Shown here one piece after another: positions 8,875-19,901 of a DNA stretch of 64,000 nt (within the stretch, counting starts at the first letter, position 1; every line of letters begins with the position of its first letter). Under the pieces are notes generated by a model. That model searched no databases. It was not told the DNA's origin and saw nothing but the letters and a program-made list of their open reading frames with translations. Made by a program: the position numbers and the translations under genes. The DNA is from Flavobacterium silvisoli. GTDB lineage: Bacteria > Bacteroidota > Bacteroidia > Flavobacteriales > Flavobacteriaceae. The stretch is from contig NZ_SJPE01000010.1 of NCBI RefSeq assembly GCF_004329815.1, positions 1 to 64,000 on the forward strand, read 5' to 3'.

Positions 8875-9837
8875 ATGAAAAAACTATTCAAAACATTCGC
8901 AATTGTAGCTTTTAGCGCTTCAATTATTTCCTGCAGTAGCGATAGCAGTAGTACTCCCGAAACCATCGCACAGATCGCATCTAAGAATGAAAACTTAAGT
9001 ACTTTGGTAAGTGCTCTAAACAAAACCGGATTAACGTCAACATTCAACAGCGCGGGTGATTACACCGTGTTTGCTCCAACAAATGACAAATTTCAGGCAT
9101 TTTTAACGGCCAACGGATATGCAAATTTAGACGCTGTACCGGTTAATGTATTAACAGAGATTTTAAAAAACCACGTACTCTCCGGTTCTTTAAACAGCAG
9201 TGAACTGACAACCGGTTACGTAAAAACATTAGCCAAAGGTTCAGCTTCTTCTACAAATACCTTGAGCATGTTTGTAGAAGTGGGTTCAACTGTAAAATTA
9301 AATGGAGGTGCAACCAATGGGGGTGCAACTGTAGTAACAGCAAATATTGAAGCTTCAAACGGAGTGATTCATATTGTTGACAATGTCATAGGATTACCAA
9401 CCGTAGTAAATCATGCAATTGCTAACCCTAATTTCTCTTCTTTGGTTGGCGCATTAACCAGTGCCGGACAACCTGACTTTATAGGGATTCTTTCAGGAAC
9501 CGGACCCTTTACTGTATTTGCACCCAACAATGCTGCTTTCACATCATTAGATGCGGAATTAGCACCAAGCGGAATTGCCGGTGTATCAGCAGCTAATTTG
9601 ACTAAAGTATTACAGTACCATGTCGTGAGTCCGGCCAATGTGTTATCCAGTACTCTTACCGAAGGACAAGTTATAACTCCTATTCTAAGCCCGGCACAAA
9701 CGTTTAAAGTATTACTAAATGGCAGCGCAAGACTAAAAGATGCCAACAACCGTGAATGTCCAATAATAGCTACCGATGTACAAGCATCAAATGGTGTAAT
9801 TCACGTTTTGAGTAAAGTACTGTTGCCAACCTTGTAA
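8875..9837 (+). CDS. Lipoprotein with two fasciclin (FAS1) domains
   Basis: The 320-residue protein has a lipobox (SIISCSS, Cys20) and a short Ser-rich linker. The first FAS1 domain spans about residues 32-178 (FNSAGDYTVFAPTNDKF, EILKNHVL, ASNGVIHIVDNVI). The second spans about 181-320 (ILSGTGPFTVFAPNNAAF, KVLQYHVV, ASNGVIHVLSKVLLP). It is predicted to be a surface or periplasmic adhesion lipoprotein. The single-domain paralogue immediately upstream has its own promoter and terminator, so these look like duplicated, separately controlled genes. Confidence 0.93.
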   Translation: MKKLFKTFAIVAFSASIISCSSDSSSTPETIAQIASKNENLSTLVSALNKTGLTSTFNSAGDYTVFAPTNDKFQAFLTANGYANLDAVPVNVLTEILKNHVLSGSLNSSELTTGYVKTLAKGSASSTNTLSMFVEVGSTVKLNGGATNGGATVVTANIEASNGVIHIVDNVIGLPTVVNHAIANPNFSSLVGALTSAGQPDFIGILSGTGPFTVFAPNNAAFTSLDAELAPSGIAGVSAANLTKVLQYHVVSPANVLSSTLTEGQVITPILSPAQTFKVLLNGSARLKDANNRECPIIATDVQASNGVIHVLSKVLLPTL

Positions 9838-9855
9838 CAAATATTAATTGCTATG

Positions 9856-9890
9856 AAAAAAAAAGCGCGGTTAATAACCGCGCTTTTTTT
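9856..9890. terminator. Bidirectional terminator between fasciclin gene and yidC
   Basis: GCGCGGTT and AACCGCGC form an 8-bp GC-rich stem with a 3-base loop, flanked by an A run on the left and a T run on the right. It can stop transcription from both sides and lies between the two converging stop codons. Confidence 0.93.
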
Positions 9891-9905
9891 ATAACATGAA
9901 AATAT

Positions 9906-11804
9906 TTATTTTTTCTTGTTTTGCAGCTGTTTCTGAGCTTCGGCCTGCTCCATCATCTCTCTCATTTTTCGCTGAAACTTTCCTTCTGCTTTGGGTTTGG
10001 TTTTATTTTCCTGAATTTGTGCATGAATTTTATCACTGTCAATGAAATACTTTTTGATGACAATCATAATACCAATGGTAATTAAGTTGGAAATGAAGTT
10101 ATACAAACTCAATCCGGAACCGTAACTGTTGAAGAAAATCAACATCATCACCGGTGAAACATAAATCATAATCTTCATGATTTTACCCATATCCGGCATT
10201 CCGTCTTGAGGTGGTTGTGCCATAGCTTGGTCACCCGAAGTCATTTTCATGTAAAAGAAAATTGCTATTGCAGCCAATATCGGGAATAAACTGATATGGT
10301 CTCCGTATAGCGGAATGTGGAAAGGCAATTTGGCAATTTGGTCAAAAGACGATAAATCATTCGCCCAAAGGAAGCTTTTTTGTCTCAATTCAAATGCTGA
10401 TGGAAAAAACTGGAATGAAGCATACATGAACGGAATCTGAATCAATGCCGGGATACAACCTGCCATAGGATTTACCCCTGCTTTGTTGTACAGTTTCATC
10501 GTTTCCTGTTGTTTTTTCATCGGATCTTTTTTGAACTTTTCTCCGATTTCCATAATCTCCGGTCGCAATACTTTCATTTTAGCCTGTGACAAAAACGACT
10601 TAAAGGTAATTGGCGACATGGCCACTTTAATCAGGATGGTGAAAATGATAATGGCAATACCAAGAGCCATGTATGAACTCAAAAATCCGAATAACGGAAT
10701 AAAAATAAACTTATTAATCCAGCCGAAAATCCCCCAACCCAACGGTATGATTTTATCAAAACCTTTGTCACAGTCTTTTAGCGTTTTGTAATCTGTTGGC
10801 CCGAAATACCAGTTCATCTTATAATCCAACTCACCATTTGTAGCTACTAATGGCAAATTAGCTTTGAATTGTTTGGTGTAAATAGTATCCGTTTTTTCGT
10901 CGTTTACCAAATTATTCGAATGCAATTTTGAAGTAGCAAATGGAGTTTTAGTAGCCAAAATGCTCGAAAAGAAATGTTGTTTAAAAGCTACAAACGTAAC
11001 ATTTTCAGGAGTTTCCTCTTTGTCTTTACCTTGTCCAACGTAATTATCTTTGCCTCCGTCATATTCGTAGCGTATATCGGCATAACGGTTTTCATACGAA
11101 ATACTCTTTTCGTTGCGGTAGGTCTTCATATCCCATTGCAAATCGATTGGTTTTGTGGTATTCAAAACCCCATTCATACCTTGAGAATGAATATCAAAAT
11201 CAACCAGATATTGATTTGGAGCCAATACATATTTGTACTCCAAATACTCATTAGCACCTGATTTAAGTTTCATCGAAAGAATTTGATTGGCTCCTACTTT
11301 GGTTAAAGTAGGTTCAAAAAACAAATCTTTGGTATTTAAAACACGATTGTCTTTGGTAGCCAACTGAAGATTGAAGCTGCTGTTATTGTCTTTGATTAAC
11401 TCAACCAATTTACCGGAATTCTTACTGAATCTTTCAAATTTCTTCAAAGTAGCCTCTGCAATATACCCTCCTTTATTGGCGATTTTGAGTTTAATCAAAT
11501 CGTTTTCCAAAACGGTATAATCTTCTTTAGCCGACGGTAAAGTTGCCGAATAAGCGAAACTTCCTAAAGTCCCCTGCAATTTTTGAATTTTAACCGAATC
11601 TGCAACAGTAGTATCGCTGATGGTTTTAGCCACTTCTTGAGCCGGAGTTGCCACCGACTTAGCCTTTGCCTCTTTTTCTGTTTTTGCTTTTTCCTGTTGC
11701 TCTTTTAGTTCAGTTTGTCTGTTGTTGTACATCATCCACATGATGACAATGAAGATTAAACCAAATCCAATTATCGAATTAAAATCAAATTTCTTTTTTT
11801 CCAT
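9906..11804 (-). CDS. yidC: Membrane protein insertase YidC
   Basis: The 632-residue inner-membrane insertase works with SecYEG or alone. There is an N-terminal transmembrane helix (about 8-25), a large periplasmic beta-domain (to about 340) and a C-terminal five-helix insertase core. The first core segment, ALGIAIIIFTILIKVAMSPI, is followed by the cytoplasmic coiled hairpin (QAKMKVLRPEI...KKDPMKKQQETMKLY) and NPMAGCIPALIQIPFMYASF. The C-terminus is Lys/Gln-rich, as expected for ribosome contact. The length suits the Gram-negative form. It lies 49 bases downstream of pyrG on the same strand and may be co-transcribed. Confidence 0.98.
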   Translation of the reverse strand: MEKKKFDFNSIIGFGLIFIVIMWMMYNNRQTELKEQQEKAKTEKEAKAKSVATPAQEVAKTISDTTVADSVKIQKLQGTLGSFAYSATLPSAKEDYTVLENDLIKLKIANKGGYIAEATLKKFERFSKNSGKLVELIKDNNSSFNLQLATKDNRVLNTKDLFFEPTLTKVGANQILSMKLKSGANEYLEYKYVLAPNQYLVDFDIHSQGMNGVLNTTKPIDLQWDMKTYRNEKSISYENRYADIRYEYDGGKDNYVGQGKDKEETPENVTFVAFKQHFFSSILATKTPFATSKLHSNNLVNDEKTDTIYTKQFKANLPLVATNGELDYKMNWYFGPTDYKTLKDCDKGFDKIIPLGWGIFGWINKFIFIPLFGFLSSYMALGIAIIIFTILIKVAMSPITFKSFLSQAKMKVLRPEIMEIGEKFKKDPMKKQQETMKLYNKAGVNPMAGCIPALIQIPFMYASFQFFPSAFELRQKSFLWANDLSSFDQIAKLPFHIPLYGDHISLFPILAAIAIFFYMKMTSGDQAMAQPPQDGMPDMGKIMKIMIYVSPVMMLIFFNSYGSGLSLYNFISNLITIGIMIVIKKYFIDSDKIHAQIQENKTKPKAEGKFQRKMREMMEQAEAQKQLQNKKK

Positions 11805-11853
11805 TATTTACTTATTTGTCATAAGAAGCAACAATCTGGTAATTGTTACAACG

Positions 11854-13545
<1,692 letters not shown>

Positions 13546-13548
13546 CTA

Positions 13549-13635
13549 TTTGAAGATTTGAAAATTATTATTTTTTGGGATTGTAAAATGCACTTATGAC
13601 ATCTTCAAATTTTCAAATCATGCCATTTTCAAATT
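13549..13635. repeat. AT-rich inverted repeat of TTTGAAAA words
   Basis: GATTTGAAAATT at 13555-13566 is the exact reverse complement of AATTTTCAAATC at 13608-13619, and more CATTTTCAAATT follows. Similar words occur before rarA at 48050-48160. It sits between the pyrG promoter and the DUF3820 stop and could act as a weak terminator or be a small dispersed repeat. Confidence 0.55.
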
Positions 13636-13874
13636 GGCTTAGGATATTGCTTTTTGATGTTACGCACCAATGGTTCCAAACCATTTAATTTAAGCTCGTA
13701 TACAAGTTGTAATTGCTCACCGAGTTGACCTTTCGGGAAGCCTTTCTGATTGTACCAAACCACATAATACTCGGGCAAATCAATAAGGTAATACCCTTCG
13801 TATTTACCGAAAGGCATTTTAGTATGTGCCAGTTTGATAAGAAGTTGTTGCTGGGAGTTCAAAATTACTTCCAA
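13629..13874 (-). CDS. DUF3820 family protein
   Basis: The 81-residue protein matches the DUF3820 pattern: a compact MPFGKYxGYYLIDLPEYYVVWYNQKGFPKGQLGEQLQLVYELKLNGLE stretch. The family is widespread, and some members carry a putative quorum-sensing-regulated virulence label, but no biochemical role is established. Its start overlaps the end of the osmC-like gene by 10 bases, so the two are translationally linked within a LysM protein, OsmC-like, DUF3820 operon. Confidence 0.85.
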   Translation of the reverse strand: MEVILNSQQQLLIKLAHTKMPFGKYEGYYLIDLPEYYVVWYNQKGFPKGQLGEQLQLVYELKLNGLEPLVRNIKKQYPKPI

Positions 13875-14269
13875 TTAAAAACGATTACCCGCTTGATATC
13901 AGGGTGCAGACTCATGTTTACCGGACAGGTTTCGGCGGTACGCTCCAAAATCGTTTTGGTTTTTTCATCAACCGTTATGTTCATGTCAAATGTGATGTGA
14001 ATTTCGGAGATGCGTCTTGGCTCAGCTGCCATAATTTTAGTCACTTCGGCAGTTGCTCCCGAAAAATCAATCCCCATATCACGGGCTTTGATTCCCATAA
14101 CAGTAAACATGCAGGAAGCCAAACCATTAGCTACGGTATCGGTTGGCGAAAAGGCAGCTCCTTTTCCATTGTTATCTACCGGTGCGTCCGAAATAATTTC
14201 ACTCCCGGACTGCAAATGAACAGACGATGTTCTTAAATCGCCCAAATAGGTCACTTTTGATGTTGGCAT
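13865..14269 (-). CDS. OsmC/Ohr family protein
   Basis: The 134-residue protein has the two conserved cysteines of the OsmC fold, Cys53 in GLASCMFTVM and Cys115 in ETCPVNMSL, typical of thiol-dependent peroxidases acting on organic hydroperoxides. It resembles the YhfA-like subgroup rather than Ohr proper, so the substrate is open. Its ATG overlaps the stop of the upstream LysM gene (TAATG), which implies coupled translation. Confidence 0.9.
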   Translation of the reverse strand: MPTSKVTYLGDLRTSSVHLQSGSEIISDAPVDNNGKGAAFSPTDTVANGLASCMFTVMGIKARDMGIDFSGATAEVTKIMAAEPRRISEIHITFDMNITVDEKTKTILERTAETCPVNMSLHPDIKRVIVFNWK

Positions 14270-16302
14270 TATAAGGCTTCTTTAATCGTTAAATCGGTAT
14301 CGTAATATAATATATAAATTCCTTTGTTGGTATACCCTCCAGTAGCATTCAGGACATAATCAAACTTATTCTCTATTTGGTCCGAAGGATTACTCAACAC
14401 AGTTTCTTCAAACGGTTTATCCTGAGACAAACGCAGGAGCGTATCAAAAGTCACGTCAAAACCACGAATGGCGTATTGATTCGGGAGTATTTTGTTAAGT
14501 TTCTTGTATTTGGCATCAAACTGGCTGGCCTCAAGAGTTTCATTTGGTCGCGATACTGACGGATAGAGGAGCTTCAGCTTGGTCAATCGACTGAGGGCTA
14601 TTTCTTCAAAATCCAAGGTTTCATTTGGCTCCATGATGGCCAATTGTACCTGATAGTCTTTTTGTGCGTTGAGCATAGCCGTGGTAGTAGCCAAAATCAT
14701 CCCGGTACTTTCAGAAGCTATGACAACATAATTCAGCCTGTCTTTTTGAAGCAAAGCTTTCAAACTGTCCGCCACAAAAGTTCCTTTTTCACTCAAACCA
14801 ACGATACGCACACCTTTCTGCATTTCCTGGATGTATTGCTTAATACTTCCTTTCTTAGGATCAACCACCACAAGGATGTTACCTCCCTTAGCCCTCATGT
14901 AGTTAAAAATGGTGCTGCGCAAAATGTCATTAGACGGCATTGATTGATACAAATTAGGATACTTCTTCCCTGTTTCTTTAGACAGTGGCGAAATCACAGG
15001 CGTTTTGGAAACCGCTAACAAATCGGCCAACTTTTCGGCATTGGATTGATAAAACGGTCCAACAACAGCATCCATAGCCGCCAAATTATTTTGTTCGGCC
15101 AAACCGGCTACATTGGAACTGTTCTTGGTTTCTTGAGAATCCAAAATCTTGATATCAATGTTGAGTCCCAATACTCTGGCAGAATCAATCGCCATCAATG
15201 CTCCCGAATAGAAATCTAAAGTCAGATTCAGGAATTTATCCTTTTTTAAACGGGCCTGAGTGGTATTGACCGTATCACTTTCAATTTTACTGATATTAAA
15301 CGGAAAAAGTAATGCGAGTTGTTTCCTCGCATTAGTATTGATTTTCTTTATCAAATTTCCCTGTCCTTGATCTTTAACCGGGACGGGGACTTCTTTCTTA
15401 GTGATGATAGGCACCCTCAGAATCATTCCGGTTTTCACTCCTCTTTTCAATTCGGGATTGAGTTCTAACAATTCGCTTTCAGACATGCCGTAATCATTGG
15501 CAATGCTGGAAACCGTTTCATTAGGTTTTACCACATATTCCTGTAAATATTTTTTTCCGCTGGAGGTAGGTGTGATTTCCTTTTGTTTGATTCCGTTAAC
15601 CACCGGTGTTTCAGCGTGAGCAGTAGCTCCTGTACCCGAAACCACCAGTTTCATACCTACAGGAAAACCGTTTAAAATTTGCGGGTTTAATTGTTCTAAC
15701 TCTTCTATGGTCATGCCATATCGTTTAGACACTCCGTATTTGGTTTCCTTTGGCTCGATGACATGATAAGTGGTTTCACCCTTGGAGGCTGCTCTGGGCT
15801 CTTCCTTCACAATAGGCTTCAAAGTTTCTTTGATCGATTCTTTAACCGGAACCGGAGCAGAAACAACTCCTGTTGCATTTCCTGAAGATGCCGGAATTTT
15901 TATATTCTGACCGGTTTTTAACCCATTATTCAACAAGTCACCGTTAGCTGCTTTTAGCTCTTCAATTGTAACGTTGTATTGTTTTGAAATGCTGTATAAA
16001 GTTTCCTTTGGCTGTACCAAATGAGTAGCAGGCGGATTTCCTTTTGATTGCGTTACAGAGGCTGTAGCCCCAACAATAGTGGATGACGGAATCAACAATA
16101 CGCTGTTTAACTGAATGCCGTTTTGAGAATCGGGATTGAGTTTGTAAATATCAAAAGGTGTTACCTTGTATTTTTGAGCTATAATAGTAACCGTTTCACC
16201 TTTACTAACCGTGTGTTTAATATACTTTTCCTGCTTGGCCGAAACGGTCAGCACAAAAGAAAAAACGGTCAGAAGTATTGAAAAAAGAATACGCTTTTTC
16301 AT
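14269..16302 (-). CDS. LysM-repeat protein with PBP1-type (LpoA-like) receptor domain
   Basis: The 677-residue protein has a signal peptide to about residue 22. Four LysM domains lie near 26-72, 92-137, 177-221 and 251-297 (patterns HTVSKGETVTIIAQKY, HLVQPKETLYSISKQY, YHVIEPKETKYGVSKRY, YVVKPNETVSSIANDY). They bind peptidoglycan. Residues of about 325-677 form a type 1 periplasmic-binding fold (LALLFPFN, DFYSGALMAIDS, AVVGPFYQSNAEKLADL, TPVISPLS). The layout suggests a periplasmic cell-wall protein that senses or activates something in the envelope, similar in idea to LpoA. That role is inferred. It heads a three-gene unit with the OsmC-like and DUF3820 genes. Confidence 0.88.
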   Translation of the reverse strand: MKKRILFSILLTVFSFVLTVSAKQEKYIKHTVSKGETVTIIAQKYKVTPFDIYKLNPDSQNGIQLNSVLLIPSSTIVGATASVTQSKGNPPATHLVQPKETLYSISKQYNVTIEELKAANGDLLNNGLKTGQNIKIPASSGNATGVVSAPVPVKESIKETLKPIVKEEPRAASKGETTYHVIEPKETKYGVSKRYGMTIEELEQLNPQILNGFPVGMKLVVSGTGATAHAETPVVNGIKQKEITPTSSGKKYLQEYVVKPNETVSSIANDYGMSESELLELNPELKRGVKTGMILRVPIITKKEVPVPVKDQGQGNLIKKINTNARKQLALLFPFNISKIESDTVNTTQARLKKDKFLNLTLDFYSGALMAIDSARVLGLNIDIKILDSQETKNSSNVAGLAEQNNLAAMDAVVGPFYQSNAEKLADLLAVSKTPVISPLSKETGKKYPNLYQSMPSNDILRSTIFNYMRAKGGNILVVVDPKKGSIKQYIQEMQKGVRIVGLSEKGTFVADSLKALLQKDRLNYVVIASESTGMILATTTAMLNAQKDYQVQLAIMEPNETLDFEEIALSRLTKLKLLYPSVSRPNETLEASQFDAKYKKLNKILPNQYAIRGFDVTFDTLLRLSQDKPFEETVLSNPSDQIENKFDYVLNATGGYTNKGIYILYYDTDLTIKEAL

Positions 16303-16398
16303 GTACTTATTATTTTATTTATGGCTAAAATTAGCAAATCTTTTTCATTTGAAAGCAAATAACCGACTTTTTTTAACCGTTTGTCGAGAAAACCAGTA

Positions 16399-17928
16399 TT
16401 ACTCCCACTCTATCGTGGCAGGTGGTTTTGAACTGATATCATAAACCACACGGTTCACACCTTTGACTTTATTGATGATTTCATTTGAAATTTTCATCAA
16501 AAAATCATATGGCAAATGCACCCAATCAGCTGTCATTCCGTCTGTTGACTCCACCGCTCTCAGGGCTACTACTTTTTCATAAGTGCGTTCATCTCCCATC
16601 ACCCCCACACTGTTTACCGGAAGTAAAATAGCACCGGCCTGCCACACTTGGTCATATAGCCCGTGTTCTTTTAAGCCATTGATGAAAACCGCGTCAACTT
16701 CCTGTAGTATGTTTACTTTTTCCTGAGTAATGGCTCCTAAAATACGAATAGATAAGCCCGGACCGGGAAAAGGATGTCTTCCTAATAGCTCATCGTCTAT
16801 CCCAAGTGTTTTCCCAACACGGCGCACCTCGTCTTTGAAAAGCATGCGCAAGGGCTCCACTATCTGCAGTTTCATATAATCGGGCAAACCACCTACATTG
16901 TGGTGTGATTTGATGGTGGCGCTTGGTCCTTTAACCGAAACCGACTCGATGACATCGGGATAAATGGTTCCCTGAGCCAACCATTTCACATCTTCAATTT
17001 GATGGGCTTCGTCATCAAACACCTCGATAAAAACTCTACCGATAGTTTTGCGCTTTTGTTCAGGATCTTCTATTCCTTCCAGTGCTTTTAAAAACCGCTG
17101 GGAAGCATCAACTCCTCTTACGTTTAAACCCATATCTTTATATTGGTGCAGCACGTTTTCGAATTCATTTTTGCGCAGCAAACCATTATTGACAAAAATA
17201 CAATAGAGGTTTTTACCAATAGCTTTGTTCAATAAAACAGCGGCTACGGTTGAATCGACCCCTCCTGAGAGCCCGAGTACTACCTTATCGCCCTTTACTT
17301 TTTCCTGCAGTTCTTTTACACAATCTTCTACAAAAGCATTAGGAGTAAAGTTTTGCGGCACCTGAGCAATTTTCACCAAAAAGTTTTCTAAAATCTGTTT
17401 CCCGTCTACAGAGTGGTATACTTCGGGATGAAACTGAATGGCATAGGTATTTTCGCCTTCGATGCGATAGGCAGCATTGGTTACGTCTTTGGTACTGGCT
17501 ATCAGCACTCCATTGGCAGGCAGTTGTTTGATAGTATCGCTGTGACTCATCCAAACCTGACTGTTCAAAGCTACTTCGTCCATAAATACTTCATCGTCTT
17601 TGATGAACGACAGATTGGCTCTACCATACTCGCGAATGTTACTCGGAGCTACTTCGCCTCCATTAAAGTGGGCCAAATATTGGGCTCCGTAACAAACGGC
17701 CAATAAAGGAAGCTTACCGCGAATTTGTGATAAATCAGGATGAGGAGCGTCTTCGGCTCTAACAGAATAAGGGCTACCGGAAAGGATAACCGCTTTGTAG
17801 GACGATAAATCATTAGGAAAATGATTAAAAGGGAAAATTTCACAGAAGATATTCAATTCCCTTACGCGGCGTGCAATTAGTTGTGTGTATTGCGAGCCGA
17901 AATCTAAAATTAGTACGTTGTGTTGCAT
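16399..17928 (-). CDS. guaA: GMP synthase (glutamine-hydrolysing)
   Basis: The 509-residue enzyme converts XMP to GMP. The N-terminal amidotransferase has LLAVCYGAQ (Cys79) and FHPEVYHS. The ATP-pyrophosphatase domain follows with LSGGVDSTV. The dimerisation domain ends in [18 protein letters not shown] choose the ATG at 17928 ([16 protein letters not shown]) because it matches the family N-terminus. A longer frame to 17985 would place the promoter box inside the gene. The -7 box TACTTTTG ends only three bases before this ATG, so the message may be leaderless. A 42-bp tandem array lies directly upstream. Confidence 0.97.
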   Translation of the reverse strand: MQHNVLILDFGSQYTQLIARRVRELNIFCEIFPFNHFPNDLSSYKAVILSGSPYSVRAEDAPHPDLSQIRGKLPLLAVCYGAQYLAHFNGGEVAPSNIREYGRANLSFIKDDEVFMDEVALNSQVWMSHSDTIKQLPANGVLIASTKDVTNAAYRIEGENTYAIQFHPEVYHSVDGKQILENFLVKIAQVPQNFTPNAFVEDCVKELQEKVKGDKVVLGLSGGVDSTVAAVLLNKAIGKNLYCIFVNNGLLRKNEFENVLHQYKDMGLNVRGVDASQRFLKALEGIEDPEQKRKTIGRVFIEVFDDEAHQIEDVKWLAQGTIYPDVIESVSVKGPSATIKSHHNVGGLPDYMKLQIVEPLRMLFKDEVRRVGKTLGIDDELLGRHPFPGPGLSIRILGAITQEKVNILQEVDAVFINGLKEHGLYDQVWQAGAILLPVNSVGVMGDERTYEKVVALRAVESTDGMTADWVHLPYDFLMKISNEIINKVKGVNRVVYDISSKPPATIEWE

Positions 17929-17931
17929 GCG

Positions 17932-17939
17932 CAAAAGTA
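17932..17939 (-). promoter_or_regulatory. Promoter -7 box abutting the guaA start (TACTTTTG)
   Basis: The minus strand reads TACTTTTG, CGC, ATG. The match to TAnnTTTG is exact. No TTG element is seen at 17-20 bases. The position implies transcription starting at or very near the start codon. Confidence 0.55.
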
Positions 17940-18002
17940 CTACTCTCCATCCAAAATAAAAAGTCTCTTTTCTATATCCAACCATTTTTTTTCAGAATAA
18001 GT

Positions 18003-18294
18003 TACTACTACAGCAACCTACACTGTTTTTTTTAAATATATGCTCATTACTACAGCAACCTGCACTGTTTTTTATAAATATATGCTCATTACTACAGTAA
18101 CCTGCACTGTTTTTTTTAAATATATGCTCATTACTACAGCAACCTGCACTGTTTTATTTTAAAATGCACTCATTACAGTAGCAACCCGCATTGTTTTATT
18201 TTAAAATGCACTCATTACAGTAGCAACCCGAATTGTTTTATTTTAAAATATACGGAATACTGGAGTAACTTGTATTTCTTGAATACATGCTTAC
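18003..18294. repeat. 42-bp tandem repeat array upstream of guaA
   Basis: Six units start at 18003, 18045, 18087, 18129, 18171 and 18213, with a degenerate seventh from about 18255. The period is 42 bases without spacers. Each unit contains a TTACTACAGCAACCTGCACTG core followed by a T/A-rich half. The units near guaA are nearly identical; those from 18171 on share a different variant (ATTACAGTAGCAACCCG). It lies between the guaA promoter and the eno terminator. Frames that look open on the minus strand are broken by stops, so it is non-coding. Confidence 0.95.
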
Positions 18295-18316
18295 CGGTTG
18301 CCACAAATAGACTAAT

Positions 18317-18359
18317 AAAAAAACACCTGACAGGTTTTGGAAAACTGTCAGGTGTTTTT
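18317..18359 (-). terminator. Rho-independent terminator of eno
   Basis: AAAAACACCTGACAG and CTGTCAGGTGTTTTT form a perfect stem of at least 15 bp around an 11-base loop. It lies 21 bases after the eno stop and can work in both directions. Confidence 0.95.
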
Positions 18360-18379
18360 ACTAAATATTTTTACAAGAA

Positions 18380-19678
<1,299 letters not shown>

Positions 19679-19739
19679 TTATTTTAAAAGTTGACCCGAA
19701 CGTAACGAACGGCTGTTACTGATTATAATTTTTGAACTA

Positions 19740-19747
19740 CAAATATA
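19740..19747 (-). promoter_or_regulatory. Promoter -7 box of eno (TATATTTG)
   Basis: The minus strand reads TATATTTG, an exact TAnnTTTG match, followed by a leader of about 60 bases to the ATG at 19672. No TTTG at canonical spacing was found. Confidence 0.6.
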
Positions 19748-19815
19748 TTTAAGTTATACCAACTGCCTATTAATTCTGTTGAATGTTATTAACGCAAACG
19801 ATTTAGTCGTCAAGA

Positions 19816-19893
19816 GCGAATGGTTTGGCCGTGTCAGTTGTCCTTATTCCCGTTTTCCGCACTACACGGTAGTTGCTGCAACCGGGGCTAAAA
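19816..19893 (+). repeat. Dispersed 78-bp element, copy A
   Basis: It begins GCGAATGG, carries TTATTCCCG in the middle and ends CGGGGCTAAAA. Inside, ACTAC-ACG-GTAGT (19861-19873) forms a hairpin. It abuts the carA stop codon (8 bases away). Copy B (21143-21220) has the same length, ends and hairpin with different stem bases, and copy C is at 47103-47207. Confidence 0.8.
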
Positions 19894-19901
19894 GAGAAAC
19901 C

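Noticed and set aside
17929-17985. Upstream-extended start of guaA
   Set aside because: The extra 19 residues do not fit the family N-terminus and would run across the promoter box.
18003-18131. Small repeat protein encoded in the 42-bp array
   Set aside because: The period is a multiple of three and two minus-strand frames look open for one unit (for example MSIYLKKTVQVAVV). One frame is stopped by TAA in the third unit and by TAG in the last, and the other has no start codon and a TAA before it.
18003-18254. CRISPR array
   Set aside because: The 42-base units are contiguous; there are no unique spacers between repeats and no cas genes nearby.
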